Assembly: GCF_010548275.1 (NCBI RefSeq)
Contig: NZ_JAAGLT010000052.1
Location: 1 to 34,850, forward strand
Source of the DNA: Streptomyces sp. SID12488
Lineage (GTDB): Bacteria > Actinomycetota > Actinomycetes > Streptomycetales > Streptomycetaceae
Reading direction: 5' to 3'
DNA: 34,850 nt
Of this stretch, positions 23,290-31,545 are shown piece after piece. Below the pieces are notes generated by a model that was given only the letters and a program-made list of their open reading frames with translations, had not been told where the DNA came from and searched no databases. Positions within the stretch are counted from its first letter, which is position 1. Every line of letters starts with the position of its first letter. The translations under genes were made by a program, and so were the position numbers.

Positions 23290-24194
23290 GACTTCTCCCC
23301 CGCCTTCTCCAGTACGAGGTCGAAGCGTGCGTGGCGGAAGGGGTTCGGTACGCCGAACTCGGCTGCCAGGGACGGGTCGTCGGTCTCGGTGAAGTCCTGG
23401 ACCAGGCTCTGTTTCACCGCGAACACGGCGTCCGAGTCGAGGTAGTCGCTGCCCGCGACGAAGATGTGGGTGGTGACGGGCTCGTGACCCCCGGCCGTGG
23501 CGATGAAGTGGATGTGCGCGGGGCGGTAGGGGTGCCGGCCGGTGGCGCGAAGCAGGTCGCCGACCGGGCCGTCCGTCGGGATCGGGTACGGGCTCGGCAC
23601 GCAGGTGCGGAACCAGAAGCGGCCCTCCGCGTCCGCGGTGAAGAGCCCGCGGCCGTTGCCCGGCGGCTGGACGTCCGGCTGCTGGACGTCGTAGTAGCCC
23701 TCGGTGTCGGCCTGCCAGACGTCAAGTACCGCTCCGGGCAGTGGAGTTCCGTCCCGGTCGAGCACCCGCCCGCTGACCACGCACGGCTCACCGGCGCCCA
23801 CCAGGTCGATGTCGGCGCCGAGTTCCCGTACCGGCGACTCGGTCATGTGGAAGGGCCCGAGCACGGTGGACTCGGTGGCGGCCGGGTCGCAGTGCCCGTT
23901 GAGGGTCTCCACGAGCATCGAGACGCCGAGGACGTCCGACAGGAGGATGAACTCCTGCCGGGTGTCGGTGCAGGTCTGCCCGGTCGCCGTCAGGAAGCCG
24001 ATGGCCCGCTCCCACTCCTCCATCGTCGGTTCGGTCTCCCGTACGAAGGCGTGGAGGTGCCGGGTGAGGGCGGTGAGCAGCCCGCGCAGGCGCGGGTCGG
24101 CGGTCCCGCTCATGCTGTCGACGACGGCCTCGGTGACGGCGGTCGTGAATCCGGCGCCCTCACCGCCGTCACTTGTCCTGGGTTCAGTGGTCAT
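23286..24194 (-). CDS. Hydroxyquinol 1,2-dioxygenase (intradiol ring cleavage)
   Basis: The 302-aa enzyme opens hydroxyquinol (1,2,4-trihydroxybenzene) to maleylacetate using Fe(III). The N-terminal helical dimer domain typical of the catechol/hydroxyquinol group is present (residues 1-105), followed by VLGPFHM and VLDVWQADTEGYYDVQQP. The iron ligands by family alignment are Tyr167 or 168, Tyr203 in YPIPTDGPVGDLL, and His227 and His229 in RPAHIHF. Assignment to hydroxyquinol rather than catechol rests on the neighbours: a flavin phenol hydroxylase upstream and maleylacetate reductase downstream. The ATG at 24194 lies 30 bp after the hydroxylase stop. Confidence 0.95.
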   Translation of the reverse strand: MTTEPRTSDGGEGAGFTTAVTEAVVDSMSGTADPRLRGLLTALTRHLHAFVRETEPTMEEWERAIGFLTATGQTCTDTRQEFILLSDVLGVSMLVETLNGHCDPAATESTVLGPFHMTESPVRELGADIDLVGAGEPCVVSGRVLDRDGTPLPGAVLDVWQADTEGYYDVQQPDVQPPGNGRGLFTADAEGRFWFRTCVPSPYPIPTDGPVGDLLRATGRHPYRPAHIHFIATAGGHEPVTTHIFVAGSDYLDSDAVFAVKQSLVQDFTETDDPSLAAEFGVPNPFRHARFDLVLEKAGEKS

Positions 24195-24224
24195 TCCGCG
24201 TGCTCCTCATCCCGTCTCGCCCCG

Positions 24225-25964
24225 TCAGGCATGTCCGAGGATCTGTCGCAGCGCGTCCGTCAGCAACTGTTCGGCGTTCTCGGCCGCTTCGGCGTGTCGG
24301 AAGGCGACGAACCCGTCCGGGCGTACGAGGAGCACGCCCGCGTCGGACACCTCGCTGAGGAGGGCCCAGTCGCCGTACGGGTCCTCGTACTCCTGGCCGG
24401 GGCCGACGACGACCGTGATGATGTCGAGGGGCTGTGCCTTCGCCGCGCGCGTCCAGGCGTCGCCGCCGATGCCGGTGAGGAGGGTGAAGCGGCCCCGGCC
24501 CACAGTGTCGAGGGTGGACAGGGTGCGGGTGCCGGAGGTGAGCCAGGCGTGCGGGAGCTTCGCGCCGGGGCGGGTGGAGGGCTGGTGGTGCAGCTCGGGG
24601 TCGCGGGCGAAGCCGGGGTCGGGGGTGCCGTCGGGGACGATCGCGGCGGACTCGTAGCGCTGGTTGAGGTCGACTCCGTGGGCGTTGAACTCGTACACCT
24701 TGGCGGCGATCGCCTCACGCAGCCGGGCGCGCTGCTTCGCGGCGGCCTCGGTGGCGTCCTTGCGGGCGGCGATGTTGGCCCACAGCTCCTCGGGGGTCTG
24801 CGGGGAGAGCCCGTCGAGCGCCTCGAAGATCGGGGCGGTCTCGCCGATGGACTTGTTGGCGCGGGTGACGATCTGCCTGCCGACGGGGGCGCGTTCGGCG
24901 GTGTAGCTGTCGAGCAGCGAGGGGGCCGCGACGCCCTCGAGGACCAGTTTCAGCTTCCAGGCCAGGTTGTGGGCGTCCTGGATGGAGGTGTTCGAGCCGA
25001 GCCCGTTGGACGGCGGGTGCCGGTGGACGGCGTCGCCTGCGCAGAAGACGCGCCCGTTGGCGTACGTCTCGGCGTACATCTCGTTGACCGTCCACGCCGA
25101 GGACGACCTGATGGTCACGGGGATGTCGTCGTCGCCGACGAGCCTGCGGACGATTCCCTCGGCGTACTCGGTGGTGAGGTCGGGGGCGCCGGCGGTCACG
25201 TCGTAGCCCCAGACGATCATCCACTCGTTCCACGGGCGCACGTTGCGGACGAGGCCCGCGCCGATGCCGCCGACGGTGGCGCCGGGGGCGAGGACCCAGT
25301 AGAGGGTGGACGGGCGGTGAGCCGTGTACTGGGTGAGGTCCGCGTGGAAGACGATGTTGATACTGCCCGCGACGCCCATCTGGCCGCCCATGGGCAGTCC
25401 GGCGTCCTCGGCGACCTTGGAACGGCCGCCGTCGGCGCCGATCAGATAGCGGGCACGGATCTCGTACGTGTCGCCGCGCAGCCGGTCCCGGACGGTGGCG
25501 GTGACGCCGGACTCGTCCTGAGTATGCGTCAGATACTCGGTCTGGAAGCGGAGTTGCGTGCCGCGTGCGACGGCCGCGTCGACGAGGACCGGTTCCATCA
25601 GATGCTGCGGCATGTCGCACATCCGGGTGGGACTGGCCAGCTCGTGCGCGGCCTGGACGAGCGGGTCGTTGCCCCAGGAGCGGACCCGGCCCAGTTCCTC
25701 GCCGGCCAGGCTGGTGCAGAACGTGGTGTTGCCCATCAGATGCTGGGGCGTGGCCCTGGCGACCACGTCGTCCTCCACGCCGAGGTCGCGCAGGACCTCC
25801 ATCGTGCGCTGGTTGGTGATGTGCGCGCGGGGCGTGTCGGCGAGGCTCGCGTACCGGGTGACGACGATGTTGGGTACGCCGTAGGTGCTCAGCGCGAGCG
25901 CGGCCGACGCCCCGGCCGGGCCGCTGCCCACGATCAGTACGTCGGTGTCGACAACGGTAGGCAC
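24225..25964 (-). CDS. FAD-dependent phenol/resorcinol-type hydroxylase
   Basis: The 579-aa protein is a class A flavin monooxygenase. It has VLIVGSGPAGASAALALS (dinucleotide fold, GxGxxG at 13-18), RYLIGADGGRSKV (the DG motif), GRVFCAGDAVHRHPPSNGLG (FAD-ribityl GD motif) and a C-terminal thioredoxin-like domain as in phenol 2-monooxygenases and TfdB. Given the downstream enzymes, it likely hydroxylates resorcinol or a related phenol to hydroxyquinol with NAD(P)H and oxygen. The GTG at 25964 has GGAG 8 nt upstream; the long frame further upstream runs antisense through the divergent regulator and is not coding. It is the first gene of the operon, with a dyad operator candidate at 26049-26071. 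Confidence 0.92.
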   Translation of the reverse strand: MPTVVDTDVLIVGSGPAGASAALALSTYGVPNIVVTRYASLADTPRAHITNQRTMEVLRDLGVEDDVVARATPQHLMGNTTFCTSLAGEELGRVRSWGNDPLVQAAHELASPTRMCDMPQHLMEPVLVDAAVARGTQLRFQTEYLTHTQDESGVTATVRDRLRGDTYEIRARYLIGADGGRSKVAEDAGLPMGGQMGVAGSINIVFHADLTQYTAHRPSTLYWVLAPGATVGGIGAGLVRNVRPWNEWMIVWGYDVTAGAPDLTTEYAEGIVRRLVGDDDIPVTIRSSSAWTVNEMYAETYANGRVFCAGDAVHRHPPSNGLGSNTSIQDAHNLAWKLKLVLEGVAAPSLLDSYTAERAPVGRQIVTRANKSIGETAPIFEALDGLSPQTPEELWANIAARKDATEAAAKQRARLREAIAAKVYEFNAHGVDLNQRYESAAIVPDGTPDPGFARDPELHHQPSTRPGAKLPHAWLTSGTRTLSTLDTVGRGRFTLLTGIGGDAWTRAAKAQPLDIITVVVGPGQEYEDPYGDWALLSEVSDAGVLLVRPDGFVAFRHAEAAENAEQLLTDALRQILGHA

Positions 25965-26048
25965 GGAAGGCACTCCAAACGGTGGACAGGCCGCGCCCGG
26001 GAACAGCCGGGCGGCCATCCATGATCGTGGATTGGCACAGCCGTTCAT

Positions 26049-26071
26049 GGGTGTCTCAATTCGAGACACCC
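26049..26071. promoter_or_regulatory. 23-bp dyad, probable operator of the hydroxyquinol operon
   Basis: GGGTGTCTC (26049-26057) and GAGACACCC (26063-26071) are perfect inverted repeats around AATTC. TGTCTC-n5-GAGACA fits the TGTnnC/GnnACA half-sites known for Fis-type enhancer-binding regulators such as AcoR relatives. It lies 85 bp upstream of the hydroxylase start and 119 bp upstream of the divergent regulator. Confidence 0.7.
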
Positions 26072-26105
26072 GGTACTTCCGGATATCTGGTCCGGCATCT
26101 GCTCC

Positions 26106-26138
26106 GGTGCCTGTTTCGGGTGCCTGTTTCGGGTGCCT
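26106..26138. repeat. 13-bp tandem repeat in the divergent promoter region
   Basis: GGTGCCTGTTTCG occurs at 26106-26118 and 26119-26131, with a third partial copy to 26138. Each unit contains TGTTTC, close to the TGTCTC half-site of the nearby dyad, so it may be an auxiliary binding array. Confidence 0.65.
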
Positions 26139-26189
26139 CCCCACCTCTTCGGCGGTCGCCGGACCCGGCCCGATACGGTGAGTGGTGAC

Positions 26190-27938
26190 ATGACCACAGC
26201 CGAAGTGTCTCCCGCCCTCCTTCTGATCAGTCAGGCGCGTCAGCGGTTCCTGGCCGGGCGTCCGCTGCCCGCCGACGTCCCCGCCGAGACCGTCGCCGCC
26301 TGGCGGCGCGCCCGCTTCCTCGGTGTACGGCACGACGCGCGTCAGGCCGACTCCGTCGACGGGCGGGCCCTCGCGTCGGCCCTGCTGACCGCGGCCCGGC
26401 CCGTCCTCGAACGGCTCGCCCCGGCGCTCGGTGACCGGTCGGCGCTGCTGCTGCTCACCGACGAACGGCCGCGGGTGCTGTGGGCGGCGGGCGGCGCACC
26501 CGGGGGCGAGTTGCGCAGCGATCTGGCCGAACGGGAGGTCGGGCACAACAGCGCGGCGCTCGCCCTGCGCATCCGGCGGCGCGCCGAGGTGCACGGCCCC
26601 GAGCACTTCCTCGACATGTGGCAGGACGTGTCGGCGGTCAGCGTGCCGGTTTTCGCCCCGGAGTCCGGCCGGCCCCTCGGCACGATCACGGTCGCCTCCG
26701 GACTGTGCGCCGACGTAGGTCCGCATCCGGGCGCCGCCCTCGCGGAGGCGGCAGCGGTGGCGGTGGAGGCGGAGTTGCTGGCCCGCTCCCGCTCGGCCGA
26801 GCGGACCCTCCTCGACGCCTACGCGCGTGCGGCGAGCATGCCGGGAAGTGGGCACGGCAGCGCGCAGGAGCGCGCGGTGGTGGCGCTGGACGGGCGCAGC
26901 CGACTGGTCAGCGAGGCGGCGGTGCGGCTGGTGTCGCCGCAGGTGCTGGAGTCGCTGGAGCGGGGTACGCGGGCGCTGTTGCAGTCTTCGGCGCCTGTCG
27001 AGTCGTACGACATCGCACTGCCCGAAGGGGCGGGCTGCACCGCCGAGTTCCGTCCGGTGCGGGAGCAGGGCGACGGCCGGGTACTCGGGATCGTCGCCGT
27101 GCTGGAGCCGGTCGCGGAGGGGGCGGTGGTACGGGCGGTGCCACGACCGATGGCGGGGCGGCTGGCCGGGAGTTCGGTGCCGTGGCTCTACGCGGTGGGC
27201 CGGGCAGGGGAGTTGGCGCACGACAGCGAACCGCTTCTGCTGACCGGGGAGCGCGGATCCGGCAAGACCGCGCTGGCCCGCGAACTGCTGGGCGGCACCG
27301 AGCCGCTGGTCCTCGATGCGGCCGAGGCACCCGAACTCGGCCTGGGCGAAGCCGAGTTGTCGGGGGCCCGCCCACTGCTCCTCCGGCACGCCGAGCGGCT
27401 GGCCCAGTCGGACGTCGCCGCGCTGAACGGCCTCCTCGACGAGCGTCCGGACGTCCATCTCCTGGCCACGTACACCCCCGGCACTCCCCCGGGCCCCTGT
27501 CTCCAGCGGCTCCTGGACACACTGGCAGCCCGTTCGGTCACCGTGCCCGCCTTGCGTGAACGCCCGGAGGACATCCGCGAGTTGCTCCCGGCCCTGACTC
27601 CGAGGCCGGCCGACGGGACACCGCCGCTCACCTGGACGCTGGAGGCACTGCGGGCGCTGGAGCGGTATCCGTGGCCGGGGAACCTCACCGAACTCACCTA
27701 CCTGGTAAGGACGCTGGCGGAGAACAGGCGCGCTTCCGGCCCGGTCGGGCGGGCCGAACTCCCGGACCCGGTACGGGAAGGGCCCGCCGCACGCCCGCTC
27801 AGCCCGATGGAGCACGCCGAGCGCACCGCGATCCTGGAGGCGCTGCGCCGCAACGGCGGCAACAAGGCGCGTACGGCGGCGGCCCTGGGCATCGCCCGCG
27901 CGACCCTCTACCGGAAGCTGCGCGAGTACCGGGCCTGA
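26190..27938 (+). CDS. AcoR-like transcriptional regulator (GAF, degenerate AAA, Fis-type HTH)
   Basis: The 582-aa protein has the layout of sigma-54 enhancer-binding proteins: an N-terminal sensory GAF-like half (residues about 60-200), a central AAA part and a C-terminal Fis helix-turn-helix (ILEALRRNGGNKARTAAAL, GIARATLYRKLREY). Walker A is intact (GERGSGKT, 353-360). The usual Walker B Asp-Glu is replaced by LLLRHAERL, and no GAFTGA loop is visible. Streptomyces lack sigma-54, so it probably acts with the housekeeping polymerase. The ATG at 26190 follows GGTGAGTGG. It is divergent from the hydroxyquinol operon and very likely controls it through the dyad at 26049-26071, with a phenolic effector (inference). 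Confidence 0.88.
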   Translation: MTTAEVSPALLLISQARQRFLAGRPLPADVPAETVAAWRRARFLGVRHDARQADSVDGRALASALLTAARPVLERLAPALGDRSALLLLTDERPRVLWAAGGAPGGELRSDLAEREVGHNSAALALRIRRRAEVHGPEHFLDMWQDVSAVSVPVFAPESGRPLGTITVASGLCADVGPHPGAALAEAAAVAVEAELLARSRSAERTLLDAYARAASMPGSGHGSAQERAVVALDGRSRLVSEAAVRLVSPQVLESLERGTRALLQSSAPVESYDIALPEGAGCTAEFRPVREQGDGRVLGIVAVLEPVAEGAVVRAVPRPMAGRLAGSSVPWLYAVGRAGELAHDSEPLLLTGERGSGKTALARELLGGTEPLVLDAAEAPELGLGEAELSGARPLLLRHAERLAQSDVAALNGLLDERPDVHLLATYTPGTPPGPCLQRLLDTLAARSVTVPALRERPEDIRELLPALTPRPADGTPPLTWTLEALRALERYPWPGNLTELTYLVRTLAENRRASGPVGRAELPDPVREGPAARPLSPMEHAERTAILEALRRNGGNKARTAAALGIARATLYRKLREYRA

Positions 27939-28065
27939 GGCGGCTTCACCGCCCTGGGGCGGGTCATGGCCCTGAGACAGGGGTGTTCCGGGACTTCCGC
28001 CGGACGAACGAGCCGGGCGCGCGCTGCGGTACGCGGCGCGTAGCGCTGCCCGCGCTGGACGCGGT

Positions 28066-28111
28066 GAGCCGGTCCGTGGAGCCGGTCCGTGGAGCCGGTC
28101 CGTGGAGCCGG
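28066..28111. repeat. 13-bp tandem repeat, 3.5 copies
   Basis: GAGCCGGTCCGTG is repeated exactly at 28066-28078, 28079-28091 and 28092-28104, followed by GAGCCGG. It is non-coding, possibly slippage-prone, and of no known function. Confidence 0.9.
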
Positions 28112-28189
28112 GGGCGTGGGTGTCGCTCGGGGCGCAATGGCTCCCTCGGCTTATGCGGTGCGGTGGCCGCGGGTCCGCTGTGGCCGGTC

Positions 28190-28254
28190 GCTCCCCCACT
28201 CTCGGCTTCTCCCCCAGTGCCTTAAGGGTCTGGGGACCCCCATCGCGGGGGAGC
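28190..28254. terminator. Nested hairpin, Streptomyces intergenic repeat, likely bidirectional terminator
   Basis: The outer arms GCTCCCCC (28190-28197) and GGGGGAGC (28247-28254) enclose an inner stem CCCCAG/CTGGGG (28212-28217, 28230-28235). The string CTCCCCCACTCTCGGCTTCT and the GGACCCCCAT that follows are, from memory, part of a common Streptomyces intergenic element. Its position between convergent genes fits a terminator. Confidence 0.6.
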
Positions 28255-28289
28255 CGCGGATCGGATACCGCCCCGCGCCCTTGGAACGG

Positions 28290-29312
28290 TCAGCGCGGAG
28301 GCATGTTGTACGGCGTCACCACCTGGATCGCCGACGGCAGTGTCGGGCCCGCGGGTGGCAGGGCGCCGTGGGCTCGCATGATTGTGCGGCAGGCCTCGTG
28401 CATGTCCTGGCGGAGGTCGTGGTGCAGGACGCAGGACAGGCGGTGCTCGCGCAGGAGGCGGGTGTTGTCGTGGTCGAGGTCGTGGGCGACGAACACCGCG
28501 CACTCGCGACCCAGGTCCTCGAAGGCCCGTAGCGTCGCGATGTTGCCGCCGCCGATCGAGTAGACCGCCCGGATGTCGGGGTCGCGTTTCAGGGCGTCCC
28601 GGACCAGGTCGTACTGGGTGGCGTCCAGGCCCTGGCCCTCGGTGATCTCGACGAGGGCGCGCTCGGGGTGGCGGGCCCGCATGGCGCCCCGGAAGCCCAT
28701 CTCGCGCTCCTCCTCGTTGCGGAAGAAGCCGCTGCTCAGGCTGGTGAGCACGTTGCCGGGGCGTTCGCCGAGCCACTGGTCCATGAGGTAGGCGGCGGTG
28801 GCGCCCGCGGCACGGTTGTCGATGCCGACGTAGGCGAGGCGGGCGCTGGACGGCAGGTCGGTCACCAGGGTGACGACCGGGATGCCGGCGGCCACCAGGC
28901 GGCCGACGGCGGCCGTGACCTCGGGCACGTCCGGTGCCTTCAGGATGACGCCCTGTGAGCCGCGCCGGGCGATGCGGTCCAGGGCCGCCGCCAGTTCCGC
29001 CACCGGGCCGGTCTCGCGGAAGTGGAAGCGGGAGCGCACGACGGCCGGGTGGAGGACGGGCAGTTCGGCCTCCAGGGCGGCCCGGACGGCGGTGGTGAAA
29101 CGCTCGGGCGCCTGCATCACGATGTCGATCATGAACGTACGGCCGACCAGCCGGACCTGGGTGCGCTGCCGGTCCAGGTCGGCGATGGCCTGCCGGACCT
29201 CCCGCTGGGTGCTCTCGCGCACACCGCCCCGGCCGTTCAGGACTCGGTCGACGGTGGCCTCGCTGAGGCCCGCCTGCCGTGCGATCTCCCGGATCGGATA
29301 GGGGTGGCCCAC
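28290..29312 (-). CDS. LacI family transcriptional regulator
   Basis: The 340-aa protein has an N-terminal LacI helix-turn-helix (YPIREIARQAGLSEATVDRV, then LNGRGGVRESTQREV) and a periplasmic-binding-protein-like sensor domain (FMIDIVMQAPERFTTAV, GVILKAPDVPEV, YVGIDNRAAGATAAYL, AVYSIGGGNIATL). This type (close to the ribose/inositol-sensing group) binds a sugar or cyclitol and releases DNA. The GTG at 29312 is chosen because the HTH begins directly after it and GAGGAAC precedes it; an upstream in-frame ORF crosses the promoter region and looks non-coding. It is divergent from the PhyH/SDR/inositol-dehydrogenase-like operon, which it probably represses through the palindrome at 29377-29388. 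Confidence 0.92.
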   Translation of the reverse strand: MGHPYPIREIARQAGLSEATVDRVLNGRGGVRESTQREVRQAIADLDRQRTQVRLVGRTFMIDIVMQAPERFTTAVRAALEAELPVLHPAVVRSRFHFRETGPVAELAAALDRIARRGSQGVILKAPDVPEVTAAVGRLVAAGIPVVTLVTDLPSSARLAYVGIDNRAAGATAAYLMDQWLGERPGNVLTSLSSGFFRNEEEREMGFRGAMRARHPERALVEITEGQGLDATQYDLVRDALKRDPDIRAVYSIGGGNIATLRAFEDLGRECAVFVAHDLDHDNTRLLREHRLSCVLHHDLRQDMHEACRTIMRAHGALPPAGPTLPSAIQVVTPYNMPPR

Positions 29313-29376
29313 GGGGAGGTTCCTCGGCTTCCGCTTGAGGGGTTTTTGATGGCTGTCTGCTGGTTGTTTGACGAGT

Positions 29377-29388
29377 TTGTCATGACAA
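29377..29388. promoter_or_regulatory. 12-bp perfect palindrome, candidate LacI-family operator
   Basis: TTGTCATGACAA is a perfect palindrome in the LacI/PhyH intergenic region, 65 bp before the LacI start and 106 bp before the PhyH start. The size and symmetry fit LacI-type half-sites. Confidence 0.6.
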
Positions 29389-29442
29389 CAATGACAGCAA
29401 TGGCAATGCCGCAATTCAGTCGTCGTGATGACGTCGGTGACG

Positions 29443-29471
29443 TTGACGACATTGATGACGCTCATGATGTT
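29443..29471 (+). promoter_or_regulatory. Possible promoter of the PhyH operon
   Basis: TTGACG (29443-29448) and GATGTT (29466-29471) are separated by 17 bp, followed by AAGGA (29484-29488) and the ATG at 29494. The region has several TGACG/TGATG repeats, so the assignment is tentative. Confidence 0.35.
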
Positions 29472-29493
29472 GCTGATCGAGAGAAGGACGACG

Positions 29494-30672
29494 ATGTCCC
29501 TCACCGCCGCACAACGCCGCACGTGGCTGACCGAGCAGGACTGCGATCTCGACGCCTTCCGCGCCGCGGTCGAGCGGACGACCGACGCCGCCGACTACCC
29601 GTACGCGACCGCCGTCCGCGGAAACGTCCTCGTCTACGACAGTGAGCGGCTGCGCGCCGCCGTCACCACGCCCGGCGGGCGCCGGGAGGTCCTGGCGGAG
29701 CTGGTCCGGGCGCTCACCGACGGACCGGGTGTCGTGGTCCTCCAACAGGCCTTCGCCGAGTTGTCGGTCGTGGACCGGGCGACAGCCGCCTTCGAGGCGC
29801 TCATCGCCGACCAGCGCGCCGCCGGGACCGTCGCGGGCGACCACTTCGCCAGGCCGGGGGCCAACGACCGGGTGTGGAACGCCCTGGAGAAGGCCGCCCT
29901 GCGCGCCCCGGAGGCGTTCGCCGACTACTACGCCAACGACATGATCGCCCTCGTCTCGACCGCCTGGCTCGGCCCCGGCTACCAGGTCACCTCGCAGATC
30001 AACGTCGTCAACCCCGGCGGCGCCGCGCAGAGCCCGCACCGCGACTACCACCTCGGCTTCCTGTCCGACGAGGCGGCGGCCACGTACCCGGCACACGTCC
30101 ACCGGCTGTCGCCCGTGCTGACACTGCAGGGCGCGGTCGCCCACTGCGACATGCCCGTCGAGTCCGGCCCGACGCTGTACCTGCCGTACTCGCAGTCGTA
30201 CGAGCCCGGTTATCTGGCCTGGCGGCTCCCTGAGTTCAGGGCGTACTTCGACGCCCGTCACGTGCAGCTGCCGCTGGCCAAGGGGGACGCGGTGTTCTTC
30301 AACCCGGCGCTCTTCCACGCGGCAGGCACCAACCGCTCCGCGGACATCCGCCGGATGGCGAACCTCCTCCAGGTGTCCTCCGCCTTCGGCCGGGCCATGG
30401 AGACCGTGGACCGGGCGGCGATCGTGAACGCGGTCTACCCCGTGCTGCTCGCCCGCAAGGCAGCGGGAGCGGGTGACGCCTGGCTGGAGGCGGTCGTCGC
30501 GGCCTCGTCCGAGGGCTACCCCTTCCCCACCAACCTCGACCGGGATCCGCCGGTCGACGGCCTGGCCCCGTCCTCGCAGGCGGACCTGGTGCGGCGTGCG
30601 CTGCGCGAGGAGTGGACCCCCGAGGCGCTCCGCGAGTCACTGCGGGCCGGCGCCGAACGACGTGAGAGCTGA
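29494..30672 (+). CDS. Phytanoyl-CoA dioxygenase (PhyH) family Fe(II)/2-oxoglutarate oxygenase
   Basis: The 392-aa protein shows the PhyH facial triad: His182 and Asp184 in SPHRDYHLGF, and His275 in NPALFHAAGTNRS, with nearby Arg281 or Arg286 to hold 2-oxoglutarate. Other family pieces are QINVVNPGGAAQ and GPTLYLPYSQSYEPG. These oxygenases hydroxylate small substrates ranging from acyl chains to secondary metabolites. The ATG at 29494 follows AAGGA; an in-frame start at 29425 lies in the promoter region. The gene overlaps no neighbour, and the SDR gene follows 13 bp later, so one operon is likely. With an inositol-dehydrogenase-like gene downstream and a LacI regulator, a cyclitol or sugar-like substrate is plausible, but this is inference. 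Confidence 0.9.
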   Translation: MSLTAAQRRTWLTEQDCDLDAFRAAVERTTDAADYPYATAVRGNVLVYDSERLRAAVTTPGGRREVLAELVRALTDGPGVVVLQQAFAELSVVDRATAAFEALIADQRAAGTVAGDHFARPGANDRVWNALEKAALRAPEAFADYYANDMIALVSTAWLGPGYQVTSQINVVNPGGAAQSPHRDYHLGFLSDEAAATYPAHVHRLSPVLTLQGAVAHCDMPVESGPTLYLPYSQSYEPGYLAWRLPEFRAYFDARHVQLPLAKGDAVFFNPALFHAAGTNRSADIRRMANLLQVSSAFGRAMETVDRAAIVNAVYPVLLARKAAGAGDAWLEAVVAASSEGYPFPTNLDRDPPVDGLAPSSQADLVRRALREEWTPEALRESLRAGAERRES

Positions 30673-30685
30673 GGAACCGAACATC

Positions 30686-31462
30686 ATGGGACTTCTCCAG
30701 GACAAGGTCGTCCTCGTCAACGGCGGCAGCCAGGGCGTCGGGGCAGCCATCGCCCGGGCCGCCGTCCGCGAGGGCGCCGTCGTCGCGGTGACCGGGCGGC
30801 GCCCGGAGCCGGGCGAGGCACTGGTCGCGGAGCTGGCGGCGGCGGGCGCCAAGGCCATGTACGTACGCGCCGACCTCTCGGACGCCGAGCAGGCGAAGGC
30901 GTCCGTGGGCGAAGTGATCGCCGCCCACGGGCGGATCGACTGCCTGGTCAACTCGGCGGGCCTGACCTCGCGCGGCACGCTGCTCGACACCACGCCCGAG
31001 CTGTTCGACGCGCACATCGCGATCAACCTCAAGGGCCCGTTCTTCGCCATGCAGGCAGCGGTGGCGGACATGGTGGCGCGCAAGGCGCCCGGCACGGTCG
31101 TCAACATCATCACGTCCTCGGCGCACGGCGGACAGCCCTTCCTGGCCCCGTACGTCGCCGCGAAGGCCGGGCTCATCGGCCTGACGCGCAACGCGGCGCA
31201 CGCCCACCGCTGGGACCGGGTCCGTATCAACGGCCTGAACATCGGCTGGACGGCGACCGAGGGCGAGGACGCCACCCAGCGGGCCTTCCACGGAGCGGGC
31301 GACGACTGGCTCGACCAGGCCGCCGAACGCCTGCCCATGGGCAAGCTCGGCCAGCCGGACGAGATCGCCGACTTCGTGGTCCTTCTGCTCTCCGACCGGT
31401 CGGGCGTGGTCACCGGTTCGGTGATCGACTGGGACCAGAACGTCCTGGGCGGCCTGGACTGA
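30686..31462 (+). CDS. SDR family oxidoreductase
   Basis: The 258-aa protein is a classical short-chain dehydrogenase. It has VVLVNGGSQGVGAAIARAAV (cofactor motif GGSxGVG, residues 13-19), NSAG at 89-92, and the catalytic Ser144/145, Tyr156 and Lys160 in YVAAK. An Arg-Arg after the second strand (TGRRPEP) favours NADP(H). The C-terminus ends DWDQNVLGGLD, with VTGSVIDWDQ in the usual substrate-loop region. GAGGAA is 9 nt before the ATG at 30686. It would oxidise or reduce a hydroxyl on the PhyH-pathway substrate. Confidence 0.93.
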   Translation: MGLLQDKVVLVNGGSQGVGAAIARAAVREGAVVAVTGRRPEPGEALVAELAAAGAKAMYVRADLSDAEQAKASVGEVIAAHGRIDCLVNSAGLTSRGTLLDTTPELFDAHIAINLKGPFFAMQAAVADMVARKAPGTVVNIITSSAHGGQPFLAPYVAAKAGLIGLTRNAAHAHRWDRVRINGLNIGWTATEGEDATQRAFHGAGDDWLDQAAERLPMGKLGQPDEIADFVVLLLSDRSGVVTGSVIDWDQNVLGGLD

Positions 31463-31545
31463 CGCCTCCTTCCTTTCCGTCATTTCCTTCTTCTTCTCCT
31501 CTCCTCGCAAGACACGCGCACCACTCCCAAGGAGCACCACAGCCC

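Larger units (their letters stand above)
27939..28289. other. Gene-free interval between convergent regulator genes
   Basis: No convincing gene lies between the AcoR-like and LacI genes. The interval holds a 13-bp tandem repeat (28066-28111) and a nested hairpin element (28190-28254). The rest is unremarkable. Confidence 0.6.

Noticed and set aside
23277..26024. 915-codon plus-strand open frame opposite the hydroxyquinol operon
   Set aside because: It is Gly/Val/Ala-rich antisense of three well-supported genes, a GC-bias artefact with no domain.
28066..28111. Tandem repeat as a CRISPR-like array
   Set aside because: The 13-bp units are directly abutting with no spacers and there are no cas genes.
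25965..28199. Open minus-strand frame continuous with the FAD hydroxylase, giving a 1324-residue reading
   Set aside because: The upstream 745 codons are antisense to the AcoR-like regulator and low in sense, and a ribosome site with GTG at 25964 starts the hydroxylase proper.
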